Assembly (NCBI GenBank): GCA_902763865.1
Contig: CACWTR010000028.1
Span: 1-37,329, forward strand
Direction of reading: 5' to 3'
DNA from: an uncultured Bacteroidales bacterium
GTDB taxonomy: Bacteria; Bacteroidota; Bacteroidia; Bacteroidales; Bacteroidaceae
Length of the DNA: 37,329 bases
The first letter of the stretch is position 1, and the number at the start of each line of letters is the position of its first letter. The notes beneath the pieces are model-generated. The model worked only from the letters and a program-made list of their open reading frames with translations. It did not search any database and was not told the DNA's origin. Positions 6,959 to 15,205 of the stretch are shown here, in pieces. The position numbers and the translations under genes are program-made.

Positions 6959-9937
6959 TCATTGCGGAATAGGGGAACCCAGTTGTTGTGCCTGCTTCGG
7001 GCTGAGGGCTTTGTCCCAGAAGCGTATCTCGGCAGTCTCAATGGGTTTTTCCTCGCCGTCGTTGTCGGCAAAGAAGAGGGCACCGGTGGAGAGCTTCCAG
7101 TGCTCGTCGCACGAGCTGTTGCTTTGGCCCACCTTCACACCGTCGATATAGACAGTGCCGTAGCCCTCATCCACCACGAAGAGGACGCGGTGCCACTTGC
7201 CTGCGGTCAGGCTGCCGTTGTAGCCCATGCCGTGCGACCCGTTCAGGCCCACCTTGCCGTTCAGGATGAAGAGGCTGCCGTCCTTCGTGTTGCTCAGGTC
7301 GTTCTGCAGGAGTGCGCTGTAGCCGCTGAGGTCGTTGGCCCGTATGTCCCACATGATGCTGTAGGTTGTCAGCGCATCTGTCCCGAGGTTGGACTTCATC
7401 ATAAGGCTGGAGCCTACGGGGACGGCTATGGCACCGTTGCCGTTTGCGGGGCCTGCCACGGCGGTGATGGAGGCTTCGGCAGTCGTGCCGCGGACAGTCA
7501 CGCTGCCCTTTGAGTGGGTGGCCGGCACGATGGTGGCGATGCCGTTCTGAGCCAAGAGGTCGGAAGCGACGTCGAAATTCCAGGTGCTGACAGCTTCGGG
7601 CACAGGTTCGGGTTCAGGAGTCTCTCCGCTGATGCTGCCGAGCCCGGCTATCTGCTTGCCGCTGAGACAGGAGTCCCAGAAGCGTATCTCGGAGGTCTCG
7701 ATGGGCTTCTCCTCGCCGTCGTTGTCGAGGAAGAAGAGGGCACCGGTGCTCATCCCCCAGGCCGTGGCATTGGCCGAGGTGCTCTTGCCTATCAGGACAC
7801 CGTCCAGGTAGATGCTCACGGCGTTGTTCAGGGCAGCGAGGACCACCCTGTGCCACTTGCCGGACGTGAGGGAACCGTGGTAGCCGAGTCCGCCGGTGTT
7901 GATGCCGAGCTGTCCGTTGTTGATGAAGAAGCTGCCGTCCTTCTTGTTGGTGAGGTCGTTCTGGTAGATAGCCGTGTAGCCGTTGAGCTGTTCGGAACGT
8001 ATGTCGAAGAGCAACGTGTAGGTGCCCAGCGTCTGTTCCTCCAGGTTGGATGTCATCTTCAGTCCTGAGCCCACGGGGATGGTGACGGCTCCGTTTGCCT
8101 CGGCGGGTCCTGCCACAGGCTTGATGCCCAGGGAGGCGAGGTTGTCGCTGAAGGCCAGGCTGCCCTTCTCCATGATGGCTCCGGTGAGGGTTGCCGTGCC
8201 GGAGCCGGCCAGCAGGTTGTCGGCATCGTCGAAAGTCCAGGTGCCGACGGCTTCGGGTGGAGTGCCGTCGTCGGTGAGCGTGGTGAAGGTGGCGGTGAGG
8301 GGTGCGGACTGGTTATCGTAGGAGTCATGGCCGATCACCTCGGCGGTGTATTCCGTGCCGGGCTCCAGTCCCGATACGGTGCAGGAAAGACTCTGTGGCA
8401 TGTCGGTGGTGAGGTAGAACTGCGAGAAGATGAAAGAGCTCTTCACCACGCTGTCGCCCTTCCTGACGCGGACATTGTAGCGGAAGACGCACTCGTCGTC
8501 TGTGGCCTGCGGGAAGACAATCTTCACTTCCTCTGCGGCAGGCTTCGCCGTGAGCTTGGCCCCGTCCCGGAAGTGGGGTGCAGGCAGACCCGTGCGGAGC
8601 GGGCGGCCTGCAGGGTTGTCGTCGGCATCGCGGATGTCGGCGTACTGGAACATGCTGCCGTCGAAGGGAGCCTTCAGCACCCAGCGGTTCGCAGGGTCAA
8701 TCTCCACGTCGCGGTAGGTGTCGTAGCGGCGTATCTCGATGTCGCCGTTAGGCTGTTCCAGCAGGATCATGCCCTCGGTGACGTAGGCATAGCCCTCGGG
8801 GTGTATGCCGGCATCGACGGCTCCGGGATTGATCTCGGAGTAGGTGGTGCTGGCCGTGTTGATGGAGGTATAGAAGTTGTTGCGCGAGCTGTTGGGGTTA
8901 GCGCCCTGATGGATGCTGCGCGGGTCGCCCAGGGGGTAGTGGCTGTGACCGCCGAAGACCACGGCCTGCGGGTATTTGTTCAGGACAGGGTTCAGCACCT
9001 TCATGGCCCATGCCTCGCTCTCGAACTCGACCCATGTGCTGTAGCACGTCCAGCGTGGCGGCACGTGCGTGAAGACGAAGATGGGTTTGCCGGGGGCATC
9101 CTCCGTGGCTTTCTCCAGGTAGCGTTCCAGCTGCCTTACCGATGCGGTGGGATAGGAGACGGTGGCGTTGCCGGGGTTCGTGATGTCGTTGTTGGCAGAG
9201 CCAAGGTCGCTGATGGAGATGAAGGGGTAGCCCTTGATGAGGACGTACTGGTGCAGGGGATAGCTCTTGTTGCCGTTGAACTTCCTCAGCCCGGACTTGT
9301 AGTTGGCCTGTCCGTTTGAGTCGAAGTTGTCGTGGTTGCCCATCATGAAGAGGAACTTGCCGACGGGGTTGAGGATGTTCTGGTCGCTGCCGAAGAACTG
9401 CACGAACTCCGTGTATTGACCGCTCCGTCCGTTGTCGGTGAGGTCGCCCACTACGGCCATGAGGTCCAGCTTGCCGTGGCCCGTCAGGTGCTGCAATGCC
9501 TGCGGAATCTTCACCTTGTAGCCAGCGCCGGAGGTGTTGCCGACGTGCGTGTCGGAGATGACGGCAAAGGCAAGGCGTGCCTCCTGCCGGACGGTGAGGA
9601 GCAGCGGGCGGAAGTCCTTGCTGCGGACTGTGAGGATGGCGGTGCGGGCATCCTCGCCGTCGTTCTCGGCGACGGTCAGGGTGAGCTCGCCTGCAGCGTA
9701 GGAGGCTTGGCACCAGTCGGCATCGGAGCTGACGGTGGCGCTCTGCTGGTTCGTCTCTACCCGGATGGTGTGTGTGGCGGCGACGAAGGGCAGGCTGATG
9801 GTGCCATCCTTGATGTGGTCGGAAGCAAAGGTGGCGGCACCGGGGGTAGCCAGCGAGCTGACAACGTAGGTCTGGGCCTGCACGGGGAACAGCAAGCAGG
9901 GGGCAAGAAGCAGGAGAAGGAGAATATGGTTTTTCAT
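6959..9937 (-). CDS. Secreted BACON/calcineurin-like phosphoesterase with two LamG domains
   Basis: The 992-aa protein has a signal peptide (about 1-21), a BACON domain (about 45-118, common in Bacteroidetes glycan-binding proteins), a calcineurin-like metallophosphoesterase domain (about 121-400), an Fn3-like segment (about 470-560), and two laminin-G/concanavalin-like domains (about 565-765 and 785-990). Metal-binding motifs are present: ISDTH (Asp129, His131), VGDLTDNG (Asp165), GNHD (200-203), FTHVP and GGHSH. The two LamG domains share blocks such as DNDGEEKPIET and EIRFWD and are near-repeats at DNA level (about 7020-7090 against 7680-7750), a recent domain duplication. It is the last gene of a - strand operon after GH30 and a small secreted protein. 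The substrate is unknown; a carbohydrate-bound phosphate ester is possible. Confidence 0.88.
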   Translation of the reverse strand: MKNHILLLLLLAPCLLFPVQAQTYVVSSLATPGAATFASDHIKDGTISLPFVAATHTIRVETNQQSATVSSDADWCQASYAAGELTLTVAENDGEDARTAILTVRSKDFRPLLLTVRQEARLAFAVISDTHVGNTSGAGYKVKIPQALQHLTGHGKLDLMAVVGDLTDNGRSGQYTEFVQFFGSDQNILNPVGKFLFMMGNHDNFDSNGQANYKSGLRKFNGNKSYPLHQYVLIKGYPFISISDLGSANNDITNPGNATVSYPTASVRQLERYLEKATEDAPGKPIFVFTHVPPRWTCYSTWVEFESEAWAMKVLNPVLNKYPQAVVFGGHSHYPLGDPRSIHQGANPNSSRNNFYTSINTASTTYSEINPGAVDAGIHPEGYAYVTEGMILLEQPNGDIEIRRYDTYRDVEIDPANRWVLKAPFDGSMFQYADIRDADDNPAGRPLRTGLPAPHFRDGAKLTAKPAAEEVKIVFPQATDDECVFRYNVRVRKGDSVVKSSFIFSQFYLTTDMPQSLSCTVSGLEPGTEYTAEVIGHDSYDNQSAPLTATFTTLTDDGTPPEAVGTWTFDDADNLLAGSGTATLTGAIMEKGSLAFSDNLASLGIKPVAGPAEANGAVTIPVGSGLKMTSNLEEQTLGTYTLLFDIRSEQLNGYTAIYQNDLTNKKDGSFFINNGQLGINTGGLGYHGSLTSGKWHRVVLAALNNAVSIYLDGVLIGKSTSANATAWGMSTGALFFLDNDGEEKPIETSEIRFWDSCLSGKQIAGLGSISGETPEPEPVPEAVSTWNFDVASDLLAQNGIATIVPATHSKGSVTVRGTTAEASITAVAGPANGNGAIAVPVGSSLMMKSNLGTDALTTYSIMWDIRANDLSGYSALLQNDLSNTKDGSLFILNGKVGLNGSHGMGYNGSLTAGKWHRVLFVVDEGYGTVYIDGVKVGQSNSSCDEHWKLSTGALFFADNDGEEKPIETAEIRFWDKALSPKQAQQLGSPIPQ

Positions 9938-10009
9938 CTTGAATGGTCTTTGGTTATGTTGTCGTCATTTCGTTATGACGCTATGATGTTATGATGTTAT
10001 GGCGATAAG

Positions 10010-10756
10010 TTATGGAATCAGAATCTTCACAGCCTTTTGCTGCATCTTGACCACATAGACGCCTGTGGGCAGGGCGACGGTGCGGGGCATCTCTTCGCCC
10101 GAAGCGCTGAAGAGCTGCCATTCGCTGCATCCGCTCACGGAGATGCGGCCTGCGTTCACGCGGATGACGGAGCGCCCAGACCCGGCAGAGCCGATGCCGG
10201 TGTCTATCTCGATGGGGAAGAACTTCCAGCCTATGACCGACGTGCTCTCGCCGCCGTCGGGATAGGCAGCAGCCTGGCCGCCGTACTGCATCAGGGCCAG
10301 GCAGCGGTTCACGCCGTCGTCCTCAACGCTCTCCAGCTTGAAGGCGTTGTCGCCAAGAGGTGTAATGGTGAAGCCCGGCACATCCGAACCGTAGGCGAGC
10401 AAGGTGGCATTGCATTCCTCTGTGCTGAACGAGCAGTTGCTTATCTGGCTGCCTGTGGCACGGTTGGTCAGGATGACCTTGCCGTCCTCGCCTGCCGTCA
10501 GTTTCCATTGCGAGGCGTAATCGTCCGTTCTGGTCGGAAGCAGATGAATCATGATGCTTGCGAGTTCAGTCGCATCTGATTCCAGATCCGTCATCGCATA
10601 CGCCTCCATGCCGGGCACGGCACTGCAGATGCGGTACCAACAGATGACGTCGCCGGAACTCAGCTGCAACTCCGTTGCCGCTTCCTGAGCTCTTGCCCCG
10701 AAGGAAAACAGCAGGCAGAAGCCGAATAAAAATCTTCTTAGGGATGTGTTCATCAT
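10010..10756 (-). CDS. Small secreted protein with C-terminal sorting-like tail
   Basis: The 248-aa protein has a signal peptide (FLFGFCLLFSFGARAQ). Its beta-rich middle (SQWKLTAGEDGKVILTNRATGSQI, split here by position, and NRCLALMQYGG) resembles ricin-type or galactose-binding beta-trefoil repeats, but this is not certain. The end (FSASGEEMPRTVALPTG, then VYVVKMQQKAVKILIP) fits a type IX secretion C-terminal domain, as found in surface-exported Bacteroidetes proteins. It sits between the GH30 and phosphoesterase genes on the same strand, with gaps of 79 and 72 bp, so co-transcription is likely. The function is not recognised; glycan binding is inferred from context only. Confidence 0.7.
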   Translation of the reverse strand: MMNTSLRRFLFGFCLLFSFGARAQEAATELQLSSGDVICWYRICSAVPGMEAYAMTDLESDATELASIMIHLLPTRTDDYASQWKLTAGEDGKVILTNRATGSQISNCSFSTEECNATLLAYGSDVPGFTITPLGDNAFKLESVEDDGVNRCLALMQYGGQAAAYPDGGESTSVIGWKFFPIEIDTGIGSAGSGRSVIRVNAGRISVSGCSEWQLFSASGEEMPRTVALPTGVYVVKMQQKAVKILIP

Positions 10757-10835
10757 AGTGTATTTAGAATTTGTTTGTTAGTTACTCTTTTATTGCGAGG
10801 TCACTGCCCTGTGCCTGAAAAGCAACGTGCATTTT

Positions 10836-12263
10836 TCACTCCCTTCCCGAGAGGGGAACAAGGAGCGTTGTAATGGACTGCGGGGGCAGGGTGACGTTCA
10901 GGGTGCCTCCCTCGCTGGAGAAGCCTTCGCGGATGCGGGCCATGTCCTCGCCTGCCGACGTGCGCCAGCCCTCTATGGCCGCTGCCATCGGAGCATTGAC
11001 GGAGACTCGGTGCAGCACCGCCTGCTCGTCCGTGTTGAGCAGGACCAGCACCAGCGTGTCGCGCCCCGGGCTGACGGCAGCCAGCGCCTGCGGACATTCC
11101 GTGGCGAGGATGTCGTAGCCGCGGCGGATGAAGCGGCTGCACTGCTGTCGCACATAGTAGTTCTTCACCCTCGTGTATGTCTGTCGGCGGAAGTTGCCAC
11201 GGACGGTGCACCACTGGTCGGAGTGTTCCTCCACGTACTGCCAGTCGAACCATGCTGCGGGCTGCAAGTGGCGCACGTCGTCGAAGAGGCGCTGTGCCAG
11301 CTTCAGGTTGCCGTCCAGTCCGCGTCCGCCACTGCCCGTCTCGCTCATCCAGAGGGTAATGCCGGCCTCTTGCGTCAGGTGACGAAGCTGGTCGCGCAGC
11401 TTGTTGTCGGCCTCGTAGGTGTGAGTGTTCCACTGCCCCACCAGCGGCAGCACGCCGGCGTCGCGGTAGGTCTTGAAAGCCTTGACGGAATGTGCCACGC
11501 TGGTCTCGTCGGAGGCTGCGATGACGGTACTGAGCCCCGACTGCCGCAGGACGGGAGCCAACACGCGCAGGAACGCCACCTGCGACCGGTAGTCAAAGTG
11601 GCAGCCCTCCTGCGAACCGCCTTGGTACCAGTAGTTGGTGGCCGACTCGTTGAAGGGTTCCAGCGTCCGGAACTCAATGCCGTACTCGTCCTTGTAGTGC
11701 TTGCAGACATCCACAAGGTAGTGGGCGAACTCTTCGTAGTATTCGGGCCTCAGGTTGTCCTTGCCGCCGTCGGCATTGCCGCCTACGCAGCCGCTCCAGG
11801 TCATGTAGTAGGGGCATGAGTTGCTGAAGGCCTCGAACACGGCATCGGGTCGCTTCTCCCGGATTTTGAGCATTATCTTGCGCTGCGCCGAGTCGCGTTC
11901 CCAGTGGTAACGGTCACCGCTGAAGTCCTTGAAGCCTTCCATCTCGGCCCGCAACCCTTTCCCCGCCGCCATGTGGTGCGGCGTGCAGTTGCGGTTCTCA
12001 GGGTCCTCGCCGCCACCTATGTTGTAGCGGAAATGGCTGTAGTTAAGTCCCTCGGGGCTGACCAGCCACGTCACGAGCTCATCAATCTTCGCGTCGTCCC
12101 ACTGGCCGCACTGTCCGGCCCACCAGCAGAGCGACACGCCCCAGCCGTCCCAATGCTGACGGACCTGACGGACATCGACTGAATGGCTGATGCCGTCCGC
12201 AGCCTTTGCTGCCGAGGCGAGCATCCAAAGGAGGAGCATGAAAAGGAATGGTTGCTTGCACAT
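10836..12263 (-). CDS. Secreted GH30 glycosidase, possibly beta-1,6-galactanase type
   Basis: The start is set at ATG 12263 (475 aa) because it gives a signal peptide (MCKQPFLFMLLLWMLASAAKA) and because a promoter element lies upstream at 12300-12307; a longer frame would overlap that promoter. The (beta/alpha)8 domain shows the clan-A signature residues: acid/base Glu206 in TLEPFNES and nucleophile Glu308 in LWMSETGSGG. WGVSLCWWAGQ and FRYNIGGGEDPEN near the N-terminus resemble GH30 members of the beta-1,6-galactanase group, which cut arabinogalactan side chains; this assignment is from memory of the family. A beta-sandwich closes the protein. Its last residues, VPLSGRE, coincide with a CCCCTCTCGGGAAGGG sequence that resembles the palindromic elements elsewhere in the window. 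Confidence 0.88.
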   Translation of the reverse strand: MCKQPFLFMLLLWMLASAAKAADGISHSVDVRQVRQHWDGWGVSLCWWAGQCGQWDDAKIDELVTWLVSPEGLNYSHFRYNIGGGEDPENRNCTPHHMAAGKGLRAEMEGFKDFSGDRYHWERDSAQRKIMLKIREKRPDAVFEAFSNSCPYYMTWSGCVGGNADGGKDNLRPEYYEEFAHYLVDVCKHYKDEYGIEFRTLEPFNESATNYWYQGGSQEGCHFDYRSQVAFLRVLAPVLRQSGLSTVIAASDETSVAHSVKAFKTYRDAGVLPLVGQWNTHTYEADNKLRDQLRHLTQEAGITLWMSETGSGGRGLDGNLKLAQRLFDDVRHLQPAAWFDWQYVEEHSDQWCTVRGNFRRQTYTRVKNYYVRQQCSRFIRRGYDILATECPQALAAVSPGRDTLVLVLLNTDEQAVLHRVSVNAPMAAAIEGWRTSAGEDMARIREGFSSEGGTLNVTLPPQSITTLLVPLSGRE

Positions 12264-12299
12264 AACGGTTTCGGGGGGGAATAACAGTTGTTCGTGCCA

Positions 12300-12307
12300 C
12301 AAAGATA
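12300..12307 (-). promoter_or_regulatory. -7 promoter element of the GH30 operon
   Basis: On the - strand the sequence reads TATCTTTG, a TAnnTTTG match, 36 bases before the GH30 ATG at 12263. It is AT-rich upstream. It forms a divergent promoter pair with the element at 12351. Confidence 0.65.
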
Positions 12308-12350
12308 CTACTTTTTCCAAATATAATAATGTATATTGAAAAATTTATTG

Positions 12351-12358
12351 TAATTTTG
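12351..12358 (+). promoter_or_regulatory. -7 promoter element of the GH78 gene
   Basis: TAATTTTG fits TAnnTTTG and lies 23 bases before the GH78 ATG. The 118-bp intergenic region therefore serves two divergent glycosidase genes and probably their shared regulation. Confidence 0.55.
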
Positions 12359-12381
12359 TGCAGACGAACAACACCTAGTGC

Positions 12382-14994
12382 ATGCAAATGACCAGACTGA
12401 TATCCTTCCTGCTGCTCTGCCTGCCCGTCGGGATGCAAGCGCAGCTGCGTGTAGGCTCCCTCAGGGTGGAGCACCTCGAGAATCCCGCAGTAGTAGATAA
12501 ACCAAAGCCACGCCTCTCCTGGGTCAACGAGCCTAAGGACGAGAAGGTAAAGGAGCAGTGCCAGACCGCCTATCAGGTCGTGGTGGCTTCCTCCGCAGAG
12601 AAGCTGCGGCGGGGCGACTACGACCTGTGGGACAGCGGGCGGGTGCCGTCCGACCAGAGCGTGCTGGTGCCCTACGGCGGACGCGCCCTCACCTCCGGAC
12701 AGGACTGCTACTGGCAGGTCCGGACATGGGACAGGCGGGGGAAGCGCTCCCGATGGAGCCCCGTCGGGCACTGGGGCATGGGGCTGCTCTCGCCCCGTGA
12801 TTGGCAAGCCAAGTGGATAACGGCCCACCAGCCACAGGGAGCACCCCTCTTCCGTAAGGCCTTCACGCTGAAGGGCAAGGTACGGAAGGCCAAGGCCTAC
12901 GTCACCGCGGGCGGCTACTTCGAGCTCTACGTGAACGGCCAGCGCGTAGGCGAGGATCAGCTCGTCCCCAACTTCAGCAACTACACCACACGCGAGGGGC
13001 TGGACCGCGGAGGCATCGCCCTGGAGAACAACTTCACGGCCTACCGCGTGCTCTACCTCGCCTACGACGTCACGTCCTTGCTCCAAAGCGGACGCAACGC
13101 GATGGGAGCCATGCTGGGCGACGGCTTCTACCGCTCCGCCAGCCACCGCGTCGGCACCTTCGGAGAGCCCTGCCTGCTCTGCCAGCTCGACGTCACCTAC
13201 GCCGACGGGACACGGGAGCGCATCGTCTCCGACCAGACGTGGCTCACCCGTCCCTCCCCCATCACCCTGACCGGCGTCTATGACGGCGAAGCCTACGATG
13301 CACGGCTCGAGACGCCCCGATGGGCAGAAGCCGACCTGGACGAAAGCGGATGGCAGGAGGCAAGCCTGGCCGTGGCTCCCGTAGGGCAGCTCTCGGCGCA
13401 GACCTCGCCCTCGGACCGCATCACGGAAGTGCTCCGCCCCGTCAGTGTGGAGCGGCAGGACAGCGTCTTCGTTGTCACCTTCGAGAAGGAAGTGGCCGGA
13501 TGGGTACGCCTGAGCAACATACACGGCAGTCGCGGGCAGAAGGTCAGCGTAGAGTACGTCTGCGAGTCGCCGCTCGGCATACAAGAGTACATCTGCAAGG
13601 GAGCCGACGAGGGCGAATCCTATGCCCCGCGCTTCACCTGGTACGTCTTCCGGCAGGTCAAGGTTCGCGGACTCGGCAGCCTCACGTCAGGACAGATTCA
13701 GGCTGAAGCCGTCAACACCGACGTGCCCCTTTCCTCCGAGTTCCGGTGCAGCCATCCGCTGCTGAACCGCATCAACGCCATCTGGCAGCGCTCGCAGATG
13801 GACAACATGCACGGCTGCATCGCCAGCGACTGCCCCCACCGCGAGCGCCTCCCCTACACGGGCGACGGACAGATAGCCGCTGCCATGGTGATGCTCAGCT
13901 TCGATGCCGCAGCCTTCTACCAGAAATGGCTGTGCGACATGCGCGACGCACAGAACCCGCGGACCGGCTACGTCCCCAACGGAGCGCCCTGGCAACCCAC
14001 CTGCGGCGGAGGCGTGGCATGGGGAGCAGCCATGAACGTCATTCCCTGGGAATACTACCTCCAGTACGGCGACCTCCAGCAGCTCCGGCTCTGCTACCGG
14101 CCCATGCAGCAGCAGGTGCGCCACATGCTCACATGGCTCACGCCCGAGGGCACCATGTTCCAGCAGAAGCTGAACTTCGAGACAGGCGAGCCCTGCTACT
14201 GGCTCAACCTGGGCGACTGGGTGCCGCCCTACGGCATGCCAGCCGACGAGAAGGTGCACACCTTCTACCTCTGGCTCTGCGCCACGAACACCGCCAAGGC
14301 CGCCCGCGTGCTGGGAGACAGCGAGGGAGAGCAGGAATTCCAAGCCATCGCACAGCGCACGTGGGAAGCCTTCCACCGCAAATTCTACGATGCAGCTCAT
14401 GCCACCTACGGCGACTTCGGGCCCAACATCCTGGCCCTCTACATGGGGGTTCCCGCCGAGCGCAAGGCAGCCGTCACGGGAAGCCTGCGCCGCGAAATCA
14501 TGGAGACGCACGGCGGGCACATCAACACGGGCTTCGTCACCACCAAGTTCTTCTTCGAGACACTCACCGACTGCGGACTCCACGACGTGGCAACCACCGC
14601 TATGCTCAAGACCGACTACCCGAGCTACGGCCACTGGATAGAGCAGGGAGCCACCGTCACCTGGGAACAATGGGACGGCCAGAACTCCCACAACCACCCC
14701 ATGTTCGGCGGCGGACTGACATGGTTCATGCGCCGGCTGGCCGGCATCAACGTGACCGAGCAGGGAGCCGGCTACCGCCACTTCGAGGTGCGGCCCGTGC
14801 CTGCCGTGGGCGTGGATACCGTCTTCTATGCTCTGCAAACGCCGCAGGGACGGCTCTCCTCGCGCGTCATCAGCCACGAGGGGCAGCTCCGCTCGCTGGA
14901 AGTGCGCGTCCCCGTTGGCAGCACGGCCACCGTCTGCCTCCCCTCGGATACGGTCCAAGTCCGTCAGGGAACCTACAGGTTCGAGAACCGCTGA
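12382..14994 (+). CDS. Secreted GH78 alpha-L-rhamnosidase
   Basis: GH78 enzymes remove terminal alpha-L-rhamnose from pectin or arabinogalactan side chains and glycosides. The 870-aa protein has a signal peptide (LISFLLLCLPVGMQAQ), an N-terminal Fn3-like segment (HLENPAVVDKPKPRLSW), beta-sandwich domains with a carbohydrate-binding-like module (about 140-430), and an (alpha/alpha)6 catalytic domain (about 445-785). The catalytic motif DCPHRERLPYTGDG starts at Asp483 with Glu488 as the expected acid. GATVTWE ends at Glu762, the expected base. The more common DCPQRDERLGW motif is varied here. A C-terminal beta domain follows. It is divergent from the GH30 operon, and the sigma-54 control region of the exporter starts 31 bp after its stop. 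Confidence 0.93.
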   Translation: MQMTRLISFLLLCLPVGMQAQLRVGSLRVEHLENPAVVDKPKPRLSWVNEPKDEKVKEQCQTAYQVVVASSAEKLRRGDYDLWDSGRVPSDQSVLVPYGGRALTSGQDCYWQVRTWDRRGKRSRWSPVGHWGMGLLSPRDWQAKWITAHQPQGAPLFRKAFTLKGKVRKAKAYVTAGGYFELYVNGQRVGEDQLVPNFSNYTTREGLDRGGIALENNFTAYRVLYLAYDVTSLLQSGRNAMGAMLGDGFYRSASHRVGTFGEPCLLCQLDVTYADGTRERIVSDQTWLTRPSPITLTGVYDGEAYDARLETPRWAEADLDESGWQEASLAVAPVGQLSAQTSPSDRITEVLRPVSVERQDSVFVVTFEKEVAGWVRLSNIHGSRGQKVSVEYVCESPLGIQEYICKGADEGESYAPRFTWYVFRQVKVRGLGSLTSGQIQAEAVNTDVPLSSEFRCSHPLLNRINAIWQRSQMDNMHGCIASDCPHRERLPYTGDGQIAAAMVMLSFDAAAFYQKWLCDMRDAQNPRTGYVPNGAPWQPTCGGGVAWGAAMNVIPWEYYLQYGDLQQLRLCYRPMQQQVRHMLTWLTPEGTMFQQKLNFETGEPCYWLNLGDWVPPYGMPADEKVHTFYLWLCATNTAKAARVLGDSEGEQEFQAIAQRTWEAFHRKFYDAAHATYGDFGPNILALYMGVPAERKAAVTGSLRREIMETHGGHINTGFVTTKFFFETLTDCGLHDVATTAMLKTDYPSYGHWIEQGATVTWEQWDGQNSHNHPMFGGGLTWFMRRLAGINVTEQGAGYRHFEVRPVPAVGVDTVFYALQTPQGRLSSRVISHEGQLRSLEVRVPVGSTATVCLPSDTVQVRQGTYRFENR

Positions 14995-15024
14995 CTGCCC
15001 CTCACGCCCACGAAAGGCGAACAA

Positions 15025-15065
15025 GTGTCCGCTTCCGAACACACAAAGTGTCCGAAAGCGGACAC
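15025..15065 (+). promoter_or_regulatory. Two tandem palindromes, likely NtrC-type enhancer sites
   Basis: Site 1 (15025-15042) is GTGTCCGCTTCCGAACAC, 7-bp arms with one mismatch. Site 2 (15048-15065) is GTGTCCGAAAGCGGACAC, a perfect 7-4-7 inverted repeat. Their centres are 23 bp apart. They end 43 bp before the -24 GG of the sigma-54 promoter, which fits an upstream activator site for a Fis-type HTH activator dimer. The obvious candidate protein is the NtrC-family regulator at 30415; binding is inferred. Confidence 0.75.
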
Positions 15066-15106
15066 TTCATTTTTAGCCCCTTCTCGCTTCCAGGCACTTA
15101 TGCGTT

Positions 15107-15122
15107 TGGCACGGTTATTGCA
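15107..15122 (+). promoter_or_regulatory. Sigma-54 (-24/-12) promoter of the exporter cluster
   Basis: TGGCACG-GTTA-TTGCA matches the TGGCACG-N4-TTGCW consensus exactly. The GG at 15108-15109 and GC at 15120-15121 are separated by the obligatory 10 bp. The transcription start would be near 15133, giving a leader of about 73 nt before permease A1. That leader contains an ATAACG-type low-complexity run (about 15155-15190). Confidence 0.88.
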
Positions 15123-15205
15123 TATATATAAGGTGAGCCTCGCAATAAAGAAGGCGTTATAACGATATAACGTAATAACGACATAACGACAAAAGAAGAA
15201 AAACT

